From NCBI RefSeq assembly GCF_033568475.1, contig NC_133122.1:183477449-183541448 (forward strand): DNA of 64,000 nucleotides. Reading direction: 5' to 3'. Source of the DNA: Henckelia pumila. Its lineage: Eukaryota > Streptophyta > Magnoliopsida > Lamiales > Gesneriaceae. Position numbers and translations under genes: made by a program. How positions within the stretch are numbered: position 1 is the first letter of the stretch; the number at the start of each line of letters is the position of its first letter. Shown piece after piece: positions 35,492 to 47,392 of the stretch. The notes beneath the pieces were generated by a model. The model was not told where the DNA came from and made no database searches. It saw only the letters and a list, made by a program, of their open reading frames with translations.

Positions 35492-36994
35492 ATACCTGTA
35501 GTAACCCAGATTCCATTTTAAGATAATAATATGTTAAACATGATTAAGGGTTGGTAATTAACCAATTTTGGGGCTTAATCAGACTTCAGAATCAAGAATT
35601 GAATTTTCATTTTATGAGCCAGTTCGGACGGTCCGAATAGGACTTCGGACGACCCGAACTCAGCACACCAGGGGCTCCGAAGGTGAGCTTGTTGACTTCG
35701 GAGTTAAGGCAAGTTCAGACGATCCGAAGTAGGATCGGACGGCCCGAACTTCACCTGTGCCAAGTAGGCAGGATTACTCAGTCATGGTTTTTGACAGGTG
35801 TCGAATTTAGGACACTTCGGACGACCCAAAGTAGTGATCGAACGGTCCGAACTCGACGTGTCTCGCATGCAAGCAGTGAGTTGGATCGGACGATCCGAAC
35901 CCCAGTTCGGAGGGCCCGAACTCGACCAGAAATTTTCCTATAAATAAGACTCGTTCGATTTTAATTTGAATTACAAATTTCCGAGTTTCCTTCTCCAGTT
36001 TTATAGTGTGAGCTATACACTTGAGGGCCCTATCGATTATAATCGAGGTTCTGGAATAACCAAGGTGTGGTTATAGTCATCCGGGACCAGCAACTCCAAA
36101 GGGCTATCTACGGACGAAGGTATGGTTCGAGAATCTATTTAAGTTTTGGGAGTACTTATTAGCTTAGTTAAGACTTATAGAACTTATGTAGTGATACGGT
36201 GAACTTTTGAATATAGGCTTGGAACCTAGGATCTACTATACTTGAACTAGCCTAGAGGTACATACACATTGACTGAGATTGTCAGCGAGTATACATGCTT
36301 ATATGTTGCATTTATTTGGCATTATTATATGGCATGATATATGATTTACCGCTTTCTATATTCATATGTCATGTGCATATACACGTTGAGCCTATACCTT
36401 GATATACCTGATTATAGAGCCGCTCAGCTCTATACTCGATAGTCTGTCACTGAGAGTACCGCGACGGCGGGGACATTTATGTCTGACTACTCTGGTGTAC
36501 TTGACGAGTGTGGTTGCACCCAGAGGTTGATCCGTGCGGTGGCAGCACTCATGTGGCTCCGGTACTGAGCATGACTTTTCAGATGACCCTTTACCAGTCA
36601 TTATGTTGCATGCACTATATACATATGTTTACTCATGTTTATGTACTGGGCGTTAGCGCTCACGTCCTAGTTGTTATCTTGGACACCCTATTCAACGGGG
36701 TAGGTCGCAGGATGGACGGAGCTGGTAGTTCAAGGCAGGACTAGGGAGCAGGAGCCTTGAGGAGTTTATTATACAGTAGGATTCGATATAGCTGTATAAT
36801 ATTTACTTTTAAGTTTTTTGATATGGTTGTATCACTACAGTATTAAGCCTGGATATATTTTACTAAGCTGATATGTAATTTATGGATTATGTTTCCGCAT
36901 GTTTTAATTTGTTAAGTATTTTGCTGTATTAAGTTTAATGCATGGTATTAGTTGCCAGTTAGTAGGTGATTCCATGCAGGGTCACTACAATACC
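35492..36994 (+). mobile_element. Inner solo LTR with 5-bp target duplication ATACC
   Basis: Complete 1493-bp LTR, 35497-36989. It starts TGTAGTAACCC and ends GGGTCACTACA, with ATACC at 35492-35496 and 36990-36994. TATA (CTATAAATA) lies at about 35937. Just upstream, 35617-35915, are about eight imperfect palindromes such as TTCGGACGGTCCGAA. It belongs to the same broad family as the outer LTR, in opposite orientation, but the sequences are well diverged. Confidence 0.85.
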
Positions 36995-37999
36995 TCTAAG
37001 GTAAAGACTCAATATGCTCATGTATGTATCATACAGTCGTGACATGCTGTATATAAAGGCATATAAATCATGCAATCACATAATACATGCAATCACATAT
37101 ACATGCATACTCAATCTGGATATCTCGAATAATACTTTCGTATCTTCTAAGACCTAGAAGCTCCCATCTAGGTTCAAGCCTACCATGCAGCACTACAATG
37201 CATAAATACCATGTATTATCTTACATGCCAAATATCACCTAACAGGCTCTAAAATCCTTAATTAAACTATAGCTTACTCCCTATTTACTATAGGGAACCA
37301 AAGTCATACATTCGTCGGTCGTCAACCCGCTGATGACGCATGCCTCAGAGCCTGGGCACAGCCTAACTACGACCTCTGGACACCTTGCCAGAGCTCCTCC
37401 GCCTGGCCACTACTACGAACACTCTCCGTTATATAAAAACTACTACCTAGCTACTCCAACTCTTAAAATAAGAGTACCCAAAATCTCTTAAAATCGAGCT
37501 AACATGGGTCAAGGAGAGGGCAGGAGTGAGTAAAAAATGAGGCCCCCTCGACCCCTATATATAGGCTTGGGATCGAACGCTCCGATCCTTTGATCGAACG
37601 CTTCGATCCGTGCATGGGTGTCACGTTCCAATCGGGTGAGATCGGACGCTTCGATCCCACTTCGGAGGATCCGATCTCCTTGCATGCAGCAACGTGTGCA
37701 AACCTTCTAGCCATGTGCATGGCATTGAGATCGGACGGTCCGATCTACGTTCGGACGCTCCGAACTTGCCCGTAGCTTCCGAACTCTATCGATGGCTCCG
37801 ATCTAGTTCGGACCCTCCAAACTGCCTAAGACCAATAAGCCCATTAACCATTTTTCAAGCATTCTGGACCCAAATCCTTGGTCCGTTAGATTTTATTCAT
37901 ATCCATTAATCATGTTTTATTAAATCTAAACATTATTAACAACTTAATTTAGTAAAATGAAACTGGGCTACTACATCATCACTGAGAATAAAAATGTGA

Positions 38000-38800
38000 T
38001 CACAAGCAACTCGCAACATCGGGAGGAACATGAACAACTACCTCCAGCCCCTCAGCAAAATCAAGAGTTCTTGATCACCTAGAGGGTCTGAAGACTTTGT
38101 TGGAAGAAGCAGCATCCAGGGGTCAGTCGAGGCCGTGTCATAGTACCTGGCGGCTCAGCAACAAGGTAGCGGGAACTAGGATGCACCAGGCGGAAGCGAA
38201 TTCGCATCACTCGGAGAGGTCCCGCGAGAAAAAAAGGTAGTCGAAATTAACAAAGTGCAACATGTGAACGTGATGAATAAGGGAAAAAACTTCAAGAGGA
38301 TGAGGCAAATAGTCATGCACCACCCCCACCATCGGGAGTTGCGCTGCGCCAAGGGAGATGATGGCTCTTTAGACATTTTTCCCGCTCGTCGCAGTCCATT
38401 CACCACCTAAATTTAATGGGACAACGGATCCGCAAGATCACTTGGCCAGATTCTACGCAAAAGCTGACCTTTATGACATCAGCGACGCTGCATATTACAA
38501 AATCATTCAAACTACCCTATCAGGACAAGCCCTCACTTGGTTCAACAAACTACCCCCTGGAACGATAGAAAGCCTTGAGGTACTTACCAAACACTTCACC
38601 AGTTTTTTATTAATCGAAAGTATCCAAAAACTGTCGCATGCTAGTTATCGATGGTCTAGAAAAAAGGAGAAAAATTTTACTTGACATGGCGGCTGACTTT
38701 TCGAGAAATGATGTATTGTGGTGGAGCCATATATAGGGAGTTAAAGTATGAACTAGGGTTGCAAGAGTAGTGCGTCAAGTCAAAAAAACTAGAAAGAAAG
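38000..38800 (+). pseudogene. Tat-type gypsy gag remnant
   Basis: From about 38403 the frame reads PPKFNGTTDPQDHLARFYA, then YKIIQTTLSGQALTWFNKLP and IESLEVLTKHFTSFL. This is the Retrotrans_gag core of Tat-lineage elements (DPxDHL...F...L.G.A..WF..LP.GSI.SF..L...F). Upstream parts are interrupted by stops and the downstream frame ends at 38684. A functional Gag is not expected. Confidence 0.7.
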
Positions 38801-39308
38801 AAATATTAGATCACTAATTTATAATACAGTTTTTTTTAATACTCTCGTTCGTCTACAATAAATTAAAAATGGTGAAGAGTAAAAGGCTTATGATAGATAT
38901 TGGTTTAAGAATAATTAAATTTAATTAGTATATAATTAGGTATATTAAATTGATATCAAGTTTATTATGGCCCATGAATATTAGCCCAAGAGAAAAGCCT
39001 ATATTTTGGGAGGCTCATGACCTATTTGTCTCCATTTTTTAGGTACACTTTTATGTTATCTCAATTTATGCTCTAAAAAAGCTTTGTAGTTTTTGTGAGT
39101 ACATACTTTGATATGATCGTTGATTTGAGCATCGGATGATTTTGTCGGGCATTCCCGACGCCTCTATCCTCATTCTGTGATGCAGGTGACGACTCAAATT
39201 TAACTTGATTGAACATGTGAGGAGTAGTTGGTCTATCGAAGCTATTGTTCATCTTGATTGACTGATCATGCTGAGACTCTTATTTAGGATAACACGATTT
39301 TGTACAAT

Positions 39309-40415
39309 GTCAAATATATTTGTAGGCTATGTGTTAGTACATGGTTTACTCATTGGACACCGAGAGATGACCACCATGACTCCAAATCTTAAAAATAATT
39401 ACAAAAATTGCTATGATTTCACATGCTGAATTCAAATACAACACGTTTCTTTTCATATATTTTGATTTTTAAAAAAAATGATAATGAAGCAATATGATTC
39501 ATTTCGTGCTATTTTAACAAACAGGACATATAAATATCAAAATATGAATTCAAAAAAAAAAAAAATTCAAAACATATTTTTAAAATTTGTTTCTTTCAGT
39601 TGTCTATTTGTTTAAAAATTCCCGAGACAAAGAAGCCAACCAAGCTGAATCTTTTATCCTTAAGAGTTTATTTGTATGGCTCTTCTCGAGCATTAATCTT
39701 AATTCTTAAAACATAATTAATAAGTGGTACGATATCTTATGAAGACAATATTTTAATTTATCCAGTTGGTTTATTATCTTCGAATGTGTTCATCATATCC
39801 TAATTAAGACAAAATCTAATTTGACCTATACGCGATTAATAGAAGTTTTTATTAATATTATATTATGATTGGCTAGATTATTTTTAAAATATTTGAGAGT
39901 ATTAAAAGATATATGTGTGTGTGTGTATATATATATAGGCATTAGGCAGCTGTTGTGAGCTGTGTACTTAATTATGAATCGGTTTTTTTTATAGAAAACA
40001 TTTCCTATACCGTCCTCTTAATTTGTTTGTTACTAGTTAAGCATCCAATAAACTCACCTCATTAGTCATTAAAATAAACTTTTATTTTGTAAATGACAGT
40101 ATAAATTAATCAAAGGTGTATAAAAACAGTGTGTATTTTCTTGATTATATTATATTTAATGTTTAATGAAATTTATAAATTTTAAGTTTACAACAGATAT
40201 TTAATAACATGAATAATAATGATCGTTCAGTTGTAAACAAAAATAAAAGGCTATATTTTATATTTGAGTAATAATAAAGACAAGCTACAAATTTTAATTT
40301 AGACTTGGGAAGAAGTTGCTGCTGTTGTAAAAAAATATGAACTTTTTCAAGAATTTATATTATATATATATTTATAGGCAACTTCGTGGAATTTGACGGA
40401 AAACTAAAATTACCA
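39309..40415. other. Intergenic, upstream of MKS1
   Basis: AT-rich. An A-run (39549-39564) and a (TG)n/(TA)n stretch (39913-39937) are the only repeats noted. No gene is supported. Confidence 0.5.
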
Positions 40416-40466
40416 TATAATATATATACTTCATCTTCTAATCTCTCTCTCTCTCTCTCTCTCTAA
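40416..40466 (+). promoter_or_regulatory. TATA box and (CT)n leader of the MKS1 gene
   Basis: ATAATATATATAC at 40417-40429 is followed by a 25-base (CT)n run (40442-40466), which would lie at the start of the leader. The ATG is 64 bases further on. Confidence 0.5.
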
Positions 40467-40529
40467 AATCAATCATATCCCCATTTGGTAATCCTGCAAA
40501 TTAAAGCAAAGATAGATTTTTCTGTATTC

Positions 40530-41171
40530 ATGGAGCCTTCAGAGTTCTCCTCCGGCGGCGACTGGTGGATAGGAGGAGGAGGAGGAGTGAGCAGGTCGTC
40601 TCCGAGAAAAGAATTGCAGGGCCCTCGTCCCGCCATACTCAAAGTGAACAAGGACTCCTTCAAGATCAGAAAACCACCGCCCCCGCCCCACCAACAACCA
40701 CCACCGCAAGAGCCTCCGCCCGTCGAAGCCGCGAGACAACCGCTCATAATCTACGCAGTGTCCCCGAAAGTCATACACACCACCGTCACCGACTTCATGA
40801 ACCTCGTCCAACGCTTGACCGGAAACTCTTCCGCCGGGGACATATCCCCAGCCGCCCGCCTCGCTTCCATAGAGAAAACCAGCCCTAATTGCTCAAAAGA
40901 CAGATCAGAATTAATCGCCGCCCAGTCCCACAATACTACTGATGACATATTAATGGAGAGTATTCTCGAAAGCACGGACGTGGAAATCATGAGCCGACTT
41001 TCCGGAATATTATCCCCTGCTCCCGCGACTCTACAGCCGATCTCTCCGGGATTCTTCTCGCCGGCGGGAGACCCATTTCTCAGTAATATGTTCGTTCCGA
41101 GTCCATCCACTTTGTTTTCACCCTCACAATCTAATTGGTGTGATCCCTTCAACCCATTCTTTGACTTTTAG
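40530..41171 (+). CDS. MKS1: VQ-motif protein, MAP kinase substrate 1-like
   Basis: Intronless, 213 aa, from the first ATG after the CT-rich leader; upstream in-frame codons have no ATG. The conserved N-terminal block SSPRKELQGPRPAILKVNKD (23-42) and FKIRKPPPPP lead to IIYAVSPKVIHTTV. Then comes the VQ motif FMNLVQRLTG at 89-98 (FxxxVQxLTG). At least eight Ser-Pro pairs (for example 24, 78 and several after 150) are possible MAP kinase sites. In Arabidopsis, MKS1 binds MPK4 and the WRKY33 transcription factor in the nucleus and shapes defence gene expression. The same role is inferred here. The single exon and length fit the VQ family. Very sure of the family, fairly sure of MKS1. Confidence 0.92.
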   Translation: MEPSEFSSGGDWWIGGGGGVSRSSPRKELQGPRPAILKVNKDSFKIRKPPPPPHQQPPPQEPPPVEAARQPLIIYAVSPKVIHTTVTDFMNLVQRLTGNSSAGDISPAARLASIEKTSPNCSKDRSELIAAQSHNTTDDILMESILESTDVEIMSRLSGILSPAPATLQPISPGFFSPAGDPFLSNMFVPSPSTLFSPSQSNWCDPFNPFFDF

Positions 41172-43899
41172 AGGGTGCTGGATTTTTTTGACTTTTCCAA
41201 CTCACTTTTTTTTTTTTTTATTCTTATTATTTATTTGTAATATTTTAATAAAAAAAAAAAAAGTAGCATATTTTTCTAGAGAGACGAGTTGACCAGTTGA
41301 CAAATGAGATTAGAGGAAACATTTATGTATACTACTGCTCAGTGCTGACACTAATTTTGGAACAACATGTATAATTAATTAATGTGAGAAAATTCAACCT
41401 TCAAATGTATAATTAATGTCTTTTTTATTTTGTGTTGAAATGTAATTAATGTCTTTTCAATTTCTTAATTTGCTTTGAATTTTATGACGTGCCATCCATG
41501 TAGCTAAGAAGGCGAGCCGCCAAAGATTTTAGTACCAATTGGAGATTAATGGCTCATATTATATGGAATACTCGGAAAGTTCGACCCTATTTTATGGGTA
41601 TTATTTCATATGGATCCCACATAATTGAGTGGAATCTATATGATTTGAACCAATTGGTGAGAGATTGGATTAATTAATTTTCGTATTTATTATTTATCAT
41701 GATAATTATTGAGAAATCGATTATTTTAACCTATTTTAAAGTCATTTTTTTTTAAAATGACCTTCTATACTAAACATTTTCCATTATCTCTTATATAATT
41801 CAAAAATCCTATAAAATATCCTTTTTCTATTCTGAAAATCTTAAATCCTAAATGAAAATATTAAGATGTTGTTCTCCTATATATTTCGAACGCTAATAAG
41901 TGCACTGTAAAACTGATGTTCTAATTTCTCACATATGTCCGTACAAATACTTCCATTGCTGTAATAAATCGCAATCTTCCATTTATTTCAACTTCAAAAT
42001 AATCGTATATAATTTTAAAAATCCTTAAAAATTATGAAGAAAAAATCATGAGAATAATCAAGTCAAATAATTTTTTTACAAAAATTCAAAGTAGAGCAAT
42101 TAGTTGGAAGCAATATATTCAAAGACGTGACATGGACCAAAATGTTTTGTCATATATCTATGAATGTACAGTAATATAAGTATATAACCATAAAGTAATC
42201 ACTGTTTGTGTAAAAGATTGAGTGGAAAAAAATGCACGCTTGTTTGAAGAAATAAGTCGATGTGTTTCAAAGCTCCATTCGTACGAAATCGAGATGAGAA
42301 AATAATACAGAGATTTTTTTTTTTTTTTTTGGAACAATAATACAAAGAGTTTGAGAAGGAGAAATTGATGGTGAATAGATAAGAAAGAAGGGTTTAAAGG
42401 ATATCTTTCTAATTTGTTAAAATTGATTATAATAATTTGGGTGAGCTATTTAAGAAAATCTCCCTTAATTATTTATCTCACATAAATTATATCATTGACA
42501 TAAACATTACAATATTTATTTATTTTTAATACATTTATTAATCATTTAAAATGCTTAAAATATAATTTATCATTTTATCTCAAATTTAATCATTTAAATC
42601 AAACATATTATTATTTAGCAATTAATATTCCACATCCAACTCAAACATAAATCATAAAATTTTTATAATATTCGATCCTCTATCAAACCAAACAGGCCCT
42701 AAGACATATGTCATGAGATTATTTTACGAGTCAATTTTTTGAGTCGGATATATATCATATTAGATCCGACTCATTAAAAAGTATTCATTTTTATGATAAA
42801 AAAATATTATTTTTCACTCTAAATATGAATTAGATTAATCTATCTAAGAGACATAGATACGTGATACAGTCTCACGACAGACTTAAATGATTTCCCCATA
42901 TGTGTTAAACAAAATGATGATATGTATTTTAAAATTTTATGGATAATATGTAACCCAAAGTGTAGAGCTGTCAAAATGGGCTAGACTCGTTGGGTTGGCC
43001 CGCCCCCACCACTCCACCTCTCCTATTGTCCAACCAGTGATCGAAAAGTGTTATCCATAGATGAGATGAAATGCTTGGTTCTTTCCTATATATAAAAACC
43101 CTTCATCTACTCCATTTCAAAATTTTGTGATCATTGTTAGTCTAGAGTATGTAGAAAGATGAAGGAGTGTAAGAATTGTGTTTTAAAGGGTTGAAAAAGA
43201 GGAAAATACTTATACCTCAAAACCACCATTTCAAAAAATTATACAAAATACTTAGGCTGCCCAGAAAAAGATCGGTGAAGGAGTAGTCGAAAAAATATCA
43301 ACCAATTTCCCGTTAAAATTATAAACTACTGCTGCCCATGAAGAAAAACAGTGTCCAAAACCTATCTTCAGGTACTGTTTTCACCCTCGTTTTTCATATC
43401 TTTATACACAGTTAATGATGTGAATCTTATGTATGAAAGACAACACGATTACAACGAATCGCACCTCAATTCGATAACAAAAGAATTCAAAGATTTTTGT
43501 CCCGACTTTGAAACAACTAACAGATTTGGATCTCCACCTCTAGTTGAACCTGTAACTAGCAACAGAGAATCACGATAGAAAATAATCAATAATTCAATTA
43601 GACCTTCAAAGGAACCTGTCTTTGACAACCCAATTGAAAATCGACTGACAAACGCCACAAAGCTATGAACTTTGATAAGTTTGATTTTGGGTAAAACAAA
43701 AGCTTTGATAAAATTCTAGAGAGAATTTTGTATTGAATAATCAATAATCTGAAAATCTTAATTGTTCTCCAAAAATAATGAATGTTGTAGTATTTATATT
43801 ACAACCCAAAATATTGAAAGATAACACAAAATAAAACAAAATGATATCAAAGATATCTCATAAAGTTTCCTAGTAGGAATAAAAAAACTTAAAAATAGC
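41172..43899. other. Intergenic, 3' of MKS1, with small repeat pieces
   Basis: The MKS1 3'UTR lies at the left. 42680-42705 ('caaaccaaacaggccctaag') is the end of a Tourist/hAT-like MITE whose other end I could not find. 42964-43015 ('tagagctgtcaaaatgggc', then 'ggttggcccgcccc') is a truncated copy of the hAT MITE at 15943. The 75-codon frame at 43351-43578 has no known domain. Confidence 0.4.
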
Positions 43900-44355
43900 A
43901 TAAAATATCAAAATAAGCATAATATCTCGCACACACACAAACACCTTTGGTGTGTGTAAAATATGTCGGGGCGGGCGCGCCGCAGTTGCACAGGACACGG
44001 CGCGGGCGCGCCGAGAGTTCGCAAAACTTCGTCAATTTGATATCCGAACGCGCGGGCGCGCCGTTGGTTCGCTAATCGAAGGCGCGGGTGCGCCGCAGCT
44101 TCGAGCTTGATCTTCAATTTCTTCACTTTCTTGACCTCCTTTGACCTCAATAAGATTAGAACATCCTCCAAACTGAATATCAAGAAATTCAACGCCCTCG
44201 TATGACTTCAATATCAAGGATTGAAGTGCTTTCTTAAACTTCTGAACTTGGCCTCTCGTAACTGGTCCTTGTGGTATTTCCAACGGATCCTTAGCCACTT
44301 GATCAGCATGCGAACCATTCATGATCGCATCAGTTAATGACCCTAGTCTAAACAT
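43900..44355 (-). pseudogene. Gypsy polyprotein tail or LTR-flank remnant
   Basis: The minus-strand frame contains DPLEIPQGPVTRGQVQKFKKAL, which resembles the GPVTRARAKRFKEAL motif near the C-terminus of plant gypsy polyproteins. It is followed (lower coordinates) by four copies of a GC-rich 14-mer. No protease, RT or integrase motifs are nearby. Confidence 0.45.
43969..44095. repeat. Four copies of GCGCGGGCGCGCCG
   Basis: GGGGCGGGCGCGCCGC (43968), GGCGCGGGCGCGCCG (44000), ACGCGCGGGCGCGCCG (44049) and GGCGCGGGTGCGCCG (44081) occur within 130 bp of otherwise ordinary AT-rich DNA. Each contains the palindrome GGCGCGCC or a close variant. A similar GCGCGCCCGCGC occurs at 53075-53087. Confidence 0.8.
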
Positions 44356-44785
44356 ATAACTTGCTTCAAATGTGTCATAGTTTACTTAAGTACCAATAGT
44401 TACCCGGAAATGTCATAGAAAATAGTATTTTTTTCTGACAAGTAGAGTGTAAGCCACAGTAGGTTATTCCAATTCTGTTGCATTTCGGCTAGAAATTTAA
44501 GGAAACTTATTGAAAAAAAAATGTAGGAAATCACAAAATACATATACGGTAAAAATATGCATGAGCCACGTGTGGCAGCCTGAGACCGACCATGCCGACA
44601 AAAAGAGGAAATTTTCATTTTCGTAACTTTTTCAGAATTATTCTAGGCTATATACTCTACAAGTTTCATAAATTTTGGAAGAGTATTTTAATTTATGTGA
44701 ATTTTTAAATCTAATACTCATACTATGAATATTGTTTTTATGATTCTATATACACTGTAATCCTAGAAGCTTTTGGATGAGTGTA
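44356..44785. other. Intergenic spacer
   Basis: No gene or repeat recognised. Confidence 0.4.
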
Positions 44786-45116
44786 TATATAGCTGGGAAA
44801 ATTGCTTTTTTGGTCCTGTATGTTTGTCACTTTGCGATTTTGGTCCTTTATATTTTCAGATTGCAGTTTTAGTCCGCTATCTTTATTTTTTTGGCAATTT
44901 TAGTCCTTTTTCCGATGTGGCGCTGACGTGGCACCAATTCAATGCTGATGTGGAGCTGACGTGTACAGTGCCACGTCAGCATTTTCGAAGAAAAAGGACC
45001 GAAATTGCCAAAAATCGAAACATACAGGACTAAAACTGAAATGTGAAAACATAAAGGACCAAAATCGCAAAGTGACAAACATACAGGACTAAATTTGCAA
45101 TTTTCCCTATATAGCT
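44786..45116. mobile_element. Mutator-like MITE with 9-bp target duplication
   Basis: The element is 44795-45107 (313 bp), with ends GGGAAAATTGC and GCAATTTTCCC. TATATAGCT is repeated at 44786-44794 and 45108-45116. The arms ('tttggtcctgtatgtttgtc', 'cactttgcgattttggtcc', 'tttagtcc') are inverse over about 130 bp, so the whole element folds back. The loop contains 'gctgacgtgg'-type repeats. Non-coding. Confidence 0.85.
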
Positions 45117-46014
45117 TCTAATATTGCAAAAATATTATGACAACTAGCGAAAAATGCACACGCTTTTCGTGTGTAAAAGAGAAGCTTTTATATTTATATA
45201 TTTTTTTAAAAATAAAACATGAAGGAGTGGAAGAGATTTGGTGGATAGTTGATAGGAAAAAGGTAATTTTGAAATAAGTAAATTTGGTGTCCTCAAGATA
45301 GTTATTATAGTGTGCTCATGTTTTATATAATAGTATAAATGAAGTTTTATAATGATTTTTGTATTTGCATCTTGTTATTTATATACCTCTCTTTTTATAG
45401 GATAATATGATGTTTTAAGTAGAAGAATATTAAATTTTAGCTAGATATTTTTAAAGAAAGATTTTAAATTTAAAAACATTTTTTTAGGATTATTTATAAT
45501 CTCCAAAAGATTCCAAATGTATTTAAGAAACTAAACAAAGATTTATAAAGTTATGAGTTATGCTACGTATTTTGATAAATTTTAATGAGAGTTCATTATT
45601 TTATACTAATAATAGTCATCATGATCAACAAGAATTATTTAATTTTTGGATTTTCACACCAAACTATAGTAAGTTACTAAGGTGAGGGATATTAACTTTT
45701 AGTACAGCCCTTTTCGGCATTCGGCCTGAGAATTATAATAAAATATCATCACAAAAATTATCCATCATGTTTTGTTGATTCTTTAATGGTTATAAATGAT
45801 TATTGTATTTCTGTGATTCAAATAATGTCTTGGTTCATCATCGAACGAATGAATGTATGATTGAAAGATCAAATGATTGAATGATTAAAATAATAAACCA
45901 AGAAGAAGTCTTGGACAAAGGACGTCGGTCTTAGGGACGGAACTAGGATTTTTCCTCTGAAGGGGCTAAATTTTAGGTGCAAAAAATTTATATACAAAAG
46001 ATATTCCAATCTAT

Positions 46015-46047
<33 letters not shown>

Positions 46048-47392
46048 CCTAATTAACTCTCTAAATTTATATATCATTTATTTTTTCATAAAATTTTAAA
46101 TTTAATTAAATATCAATATCATAATAATGATATAAAAATATAACTTTTATTATATTAGTTCCCCTAAACTTAATATTGAATATTTAGATTATATCATTGC
46201 ACAATTTTTTTTTACAAAAAATAAAGTATTTGACATTTGAAATCTAATTTACGGATGGATAATTATTTAATTTTTAAATTAATTATTTTATAATATAATT
46301 TACTATAAGTATAGTAATTGAAATTTTTCAAACTTCATTTGAAATTTTTGTTAATCCAAATCAAAGTTGAAATATCCCAAAACAGAAAAATATGTTTAAT
46401 AGAGCCCAAAAAAAAATTGTTAGTCCATATCAAGTCAACTTTAAAAGAGCACAAAACAAAACAAAAATAAAACTTGAAGGAGCCCAAAAAAAAAAAAACA
46501 TTATATTGAACCTTACACACATATTTTCAAAAAAACAATATACACAATATATATAGGCTAAGGGTGGGGGCTAGACTGGGCTGAAGCCCAGTCCAGACTC
46601 CAGCCCCTGTTGTTGGTTCGTCGCTGGTTGGTCTGGATCTTGAGTCCAATGAACAACGAAATAAACCCATATATATATATATGGTTCATCTGAATGACGC
46701 GACTTCGGTTCGTGTATATTATTTCAATTTGGATCATCATCGTCGTCGTCGGAACGATTATTACTAAACCATTGAATTCTTACACACTTATATGAGCTTT
46801 GTTATAACTTCTAACGTTAATTACTATTTCATATGGATCATTATTTAGTCTCTTTAGGTCCTTAAAGACTTAACCTCTATATTTTCTATCTATTGTAATT
46901 TTCAGAGCGAGGACTCACCAAAATGGAAAAGGAAGGAAATGTCGGTGAATGATTCGTCAATTGCCTCGAATAAGTTTTGGTTTTGTGTTTATGTGGTCAA
47001 TGTTATGTTCTTCAGAGTATGTTGTGTCAAATAAAGTAAAGTCGTTTCTGTTGGTCTATGCCATACAAGATAAGAATAATCCAGTTGTATCGGTTGAATA
47101 AAGATGTTGAAATTTTGTATTTTTTAAGACGCTTCCGCATATATTATTAATTGAAGTTCATTCAGTCTGTTACTACATACAACACTTCAAATAGGGACAC
47201 CACCCCTAAAAAGAGTGTTGTTAGGGAATGTGACACCTATTTTTAGTTAGGCCCTGAGTTGGGTGCTACATGTGTTTTAAGTAAATCAAAATTTTCCAAC
47301 TTTAGAAATTGAAAACTTCTCAAGAAAATAATTATAAAAATATTGAAATATAATAATATTAGTAGGGGTGTCAATTCAGGTGGGTCATCGTA

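Larger units (their letters stand above)
34301..37980 (-). mobile_element. Outer solo LTR with 5-bp target duplication TCATC
   Basis: Minus-oriented LTR from 37975 (TGTAGTAGCCCAG...) to 34306 (...GGTCACTACA), flanked by TCATC at 34301-34305 and 37976-37980. Net length is about 2.17 kb once the inner solo LTR (1493 bp plus a 5-bp duplication) is removed; that figure includes a 0.67-kb hAT insertion. A TATA (CTATATATAG, about 37555) lies downstream of an array of imperfect palindromes of the type GATCGGACGNTCCGATC. No internal region remains, as expected from LTR-LTR recombination. Confidence 0.8.
33431..39308 (+). mobile_element. Tat-like gypsy element, host of nested insertions
   Basis: The two LTRs share long similarity: 33431-34267 (starts TGACAGATATTG) and 38891-39308 (starts TGATAGATATTG). 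Both contain 'gaataattaaatttaatta', 'agctattgttcatcttgatt' and 'gataacacgatt'. After the first LTR, TTGGCACTGTATGTGGAA (34273-34290) is a diverged form of the Tat/Ogre PBS. The interior is cut by a solo LTR (34306-37975) and resumes with a gag remnant. There is no pol, so this is a deleted or non-autonomous copy. The left LTR also holds a separate insert (33479-33867). No matching target duplication was found at the outer ends. Confidence 0.65.

Noticed and set aside
33431-39308. Target-site duplication for the outermost Tat-like element
   Set aside because: The bases beside the two LTRs do not match (GATAT against TCAAA or ATGTC), and the right end is unclear.
46904-47020. Possible last exon reading SEDSPKWKRKEMSVNDS
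   Set aside because: Frame is short, upstream exons cannot be found, and no family is recognised.
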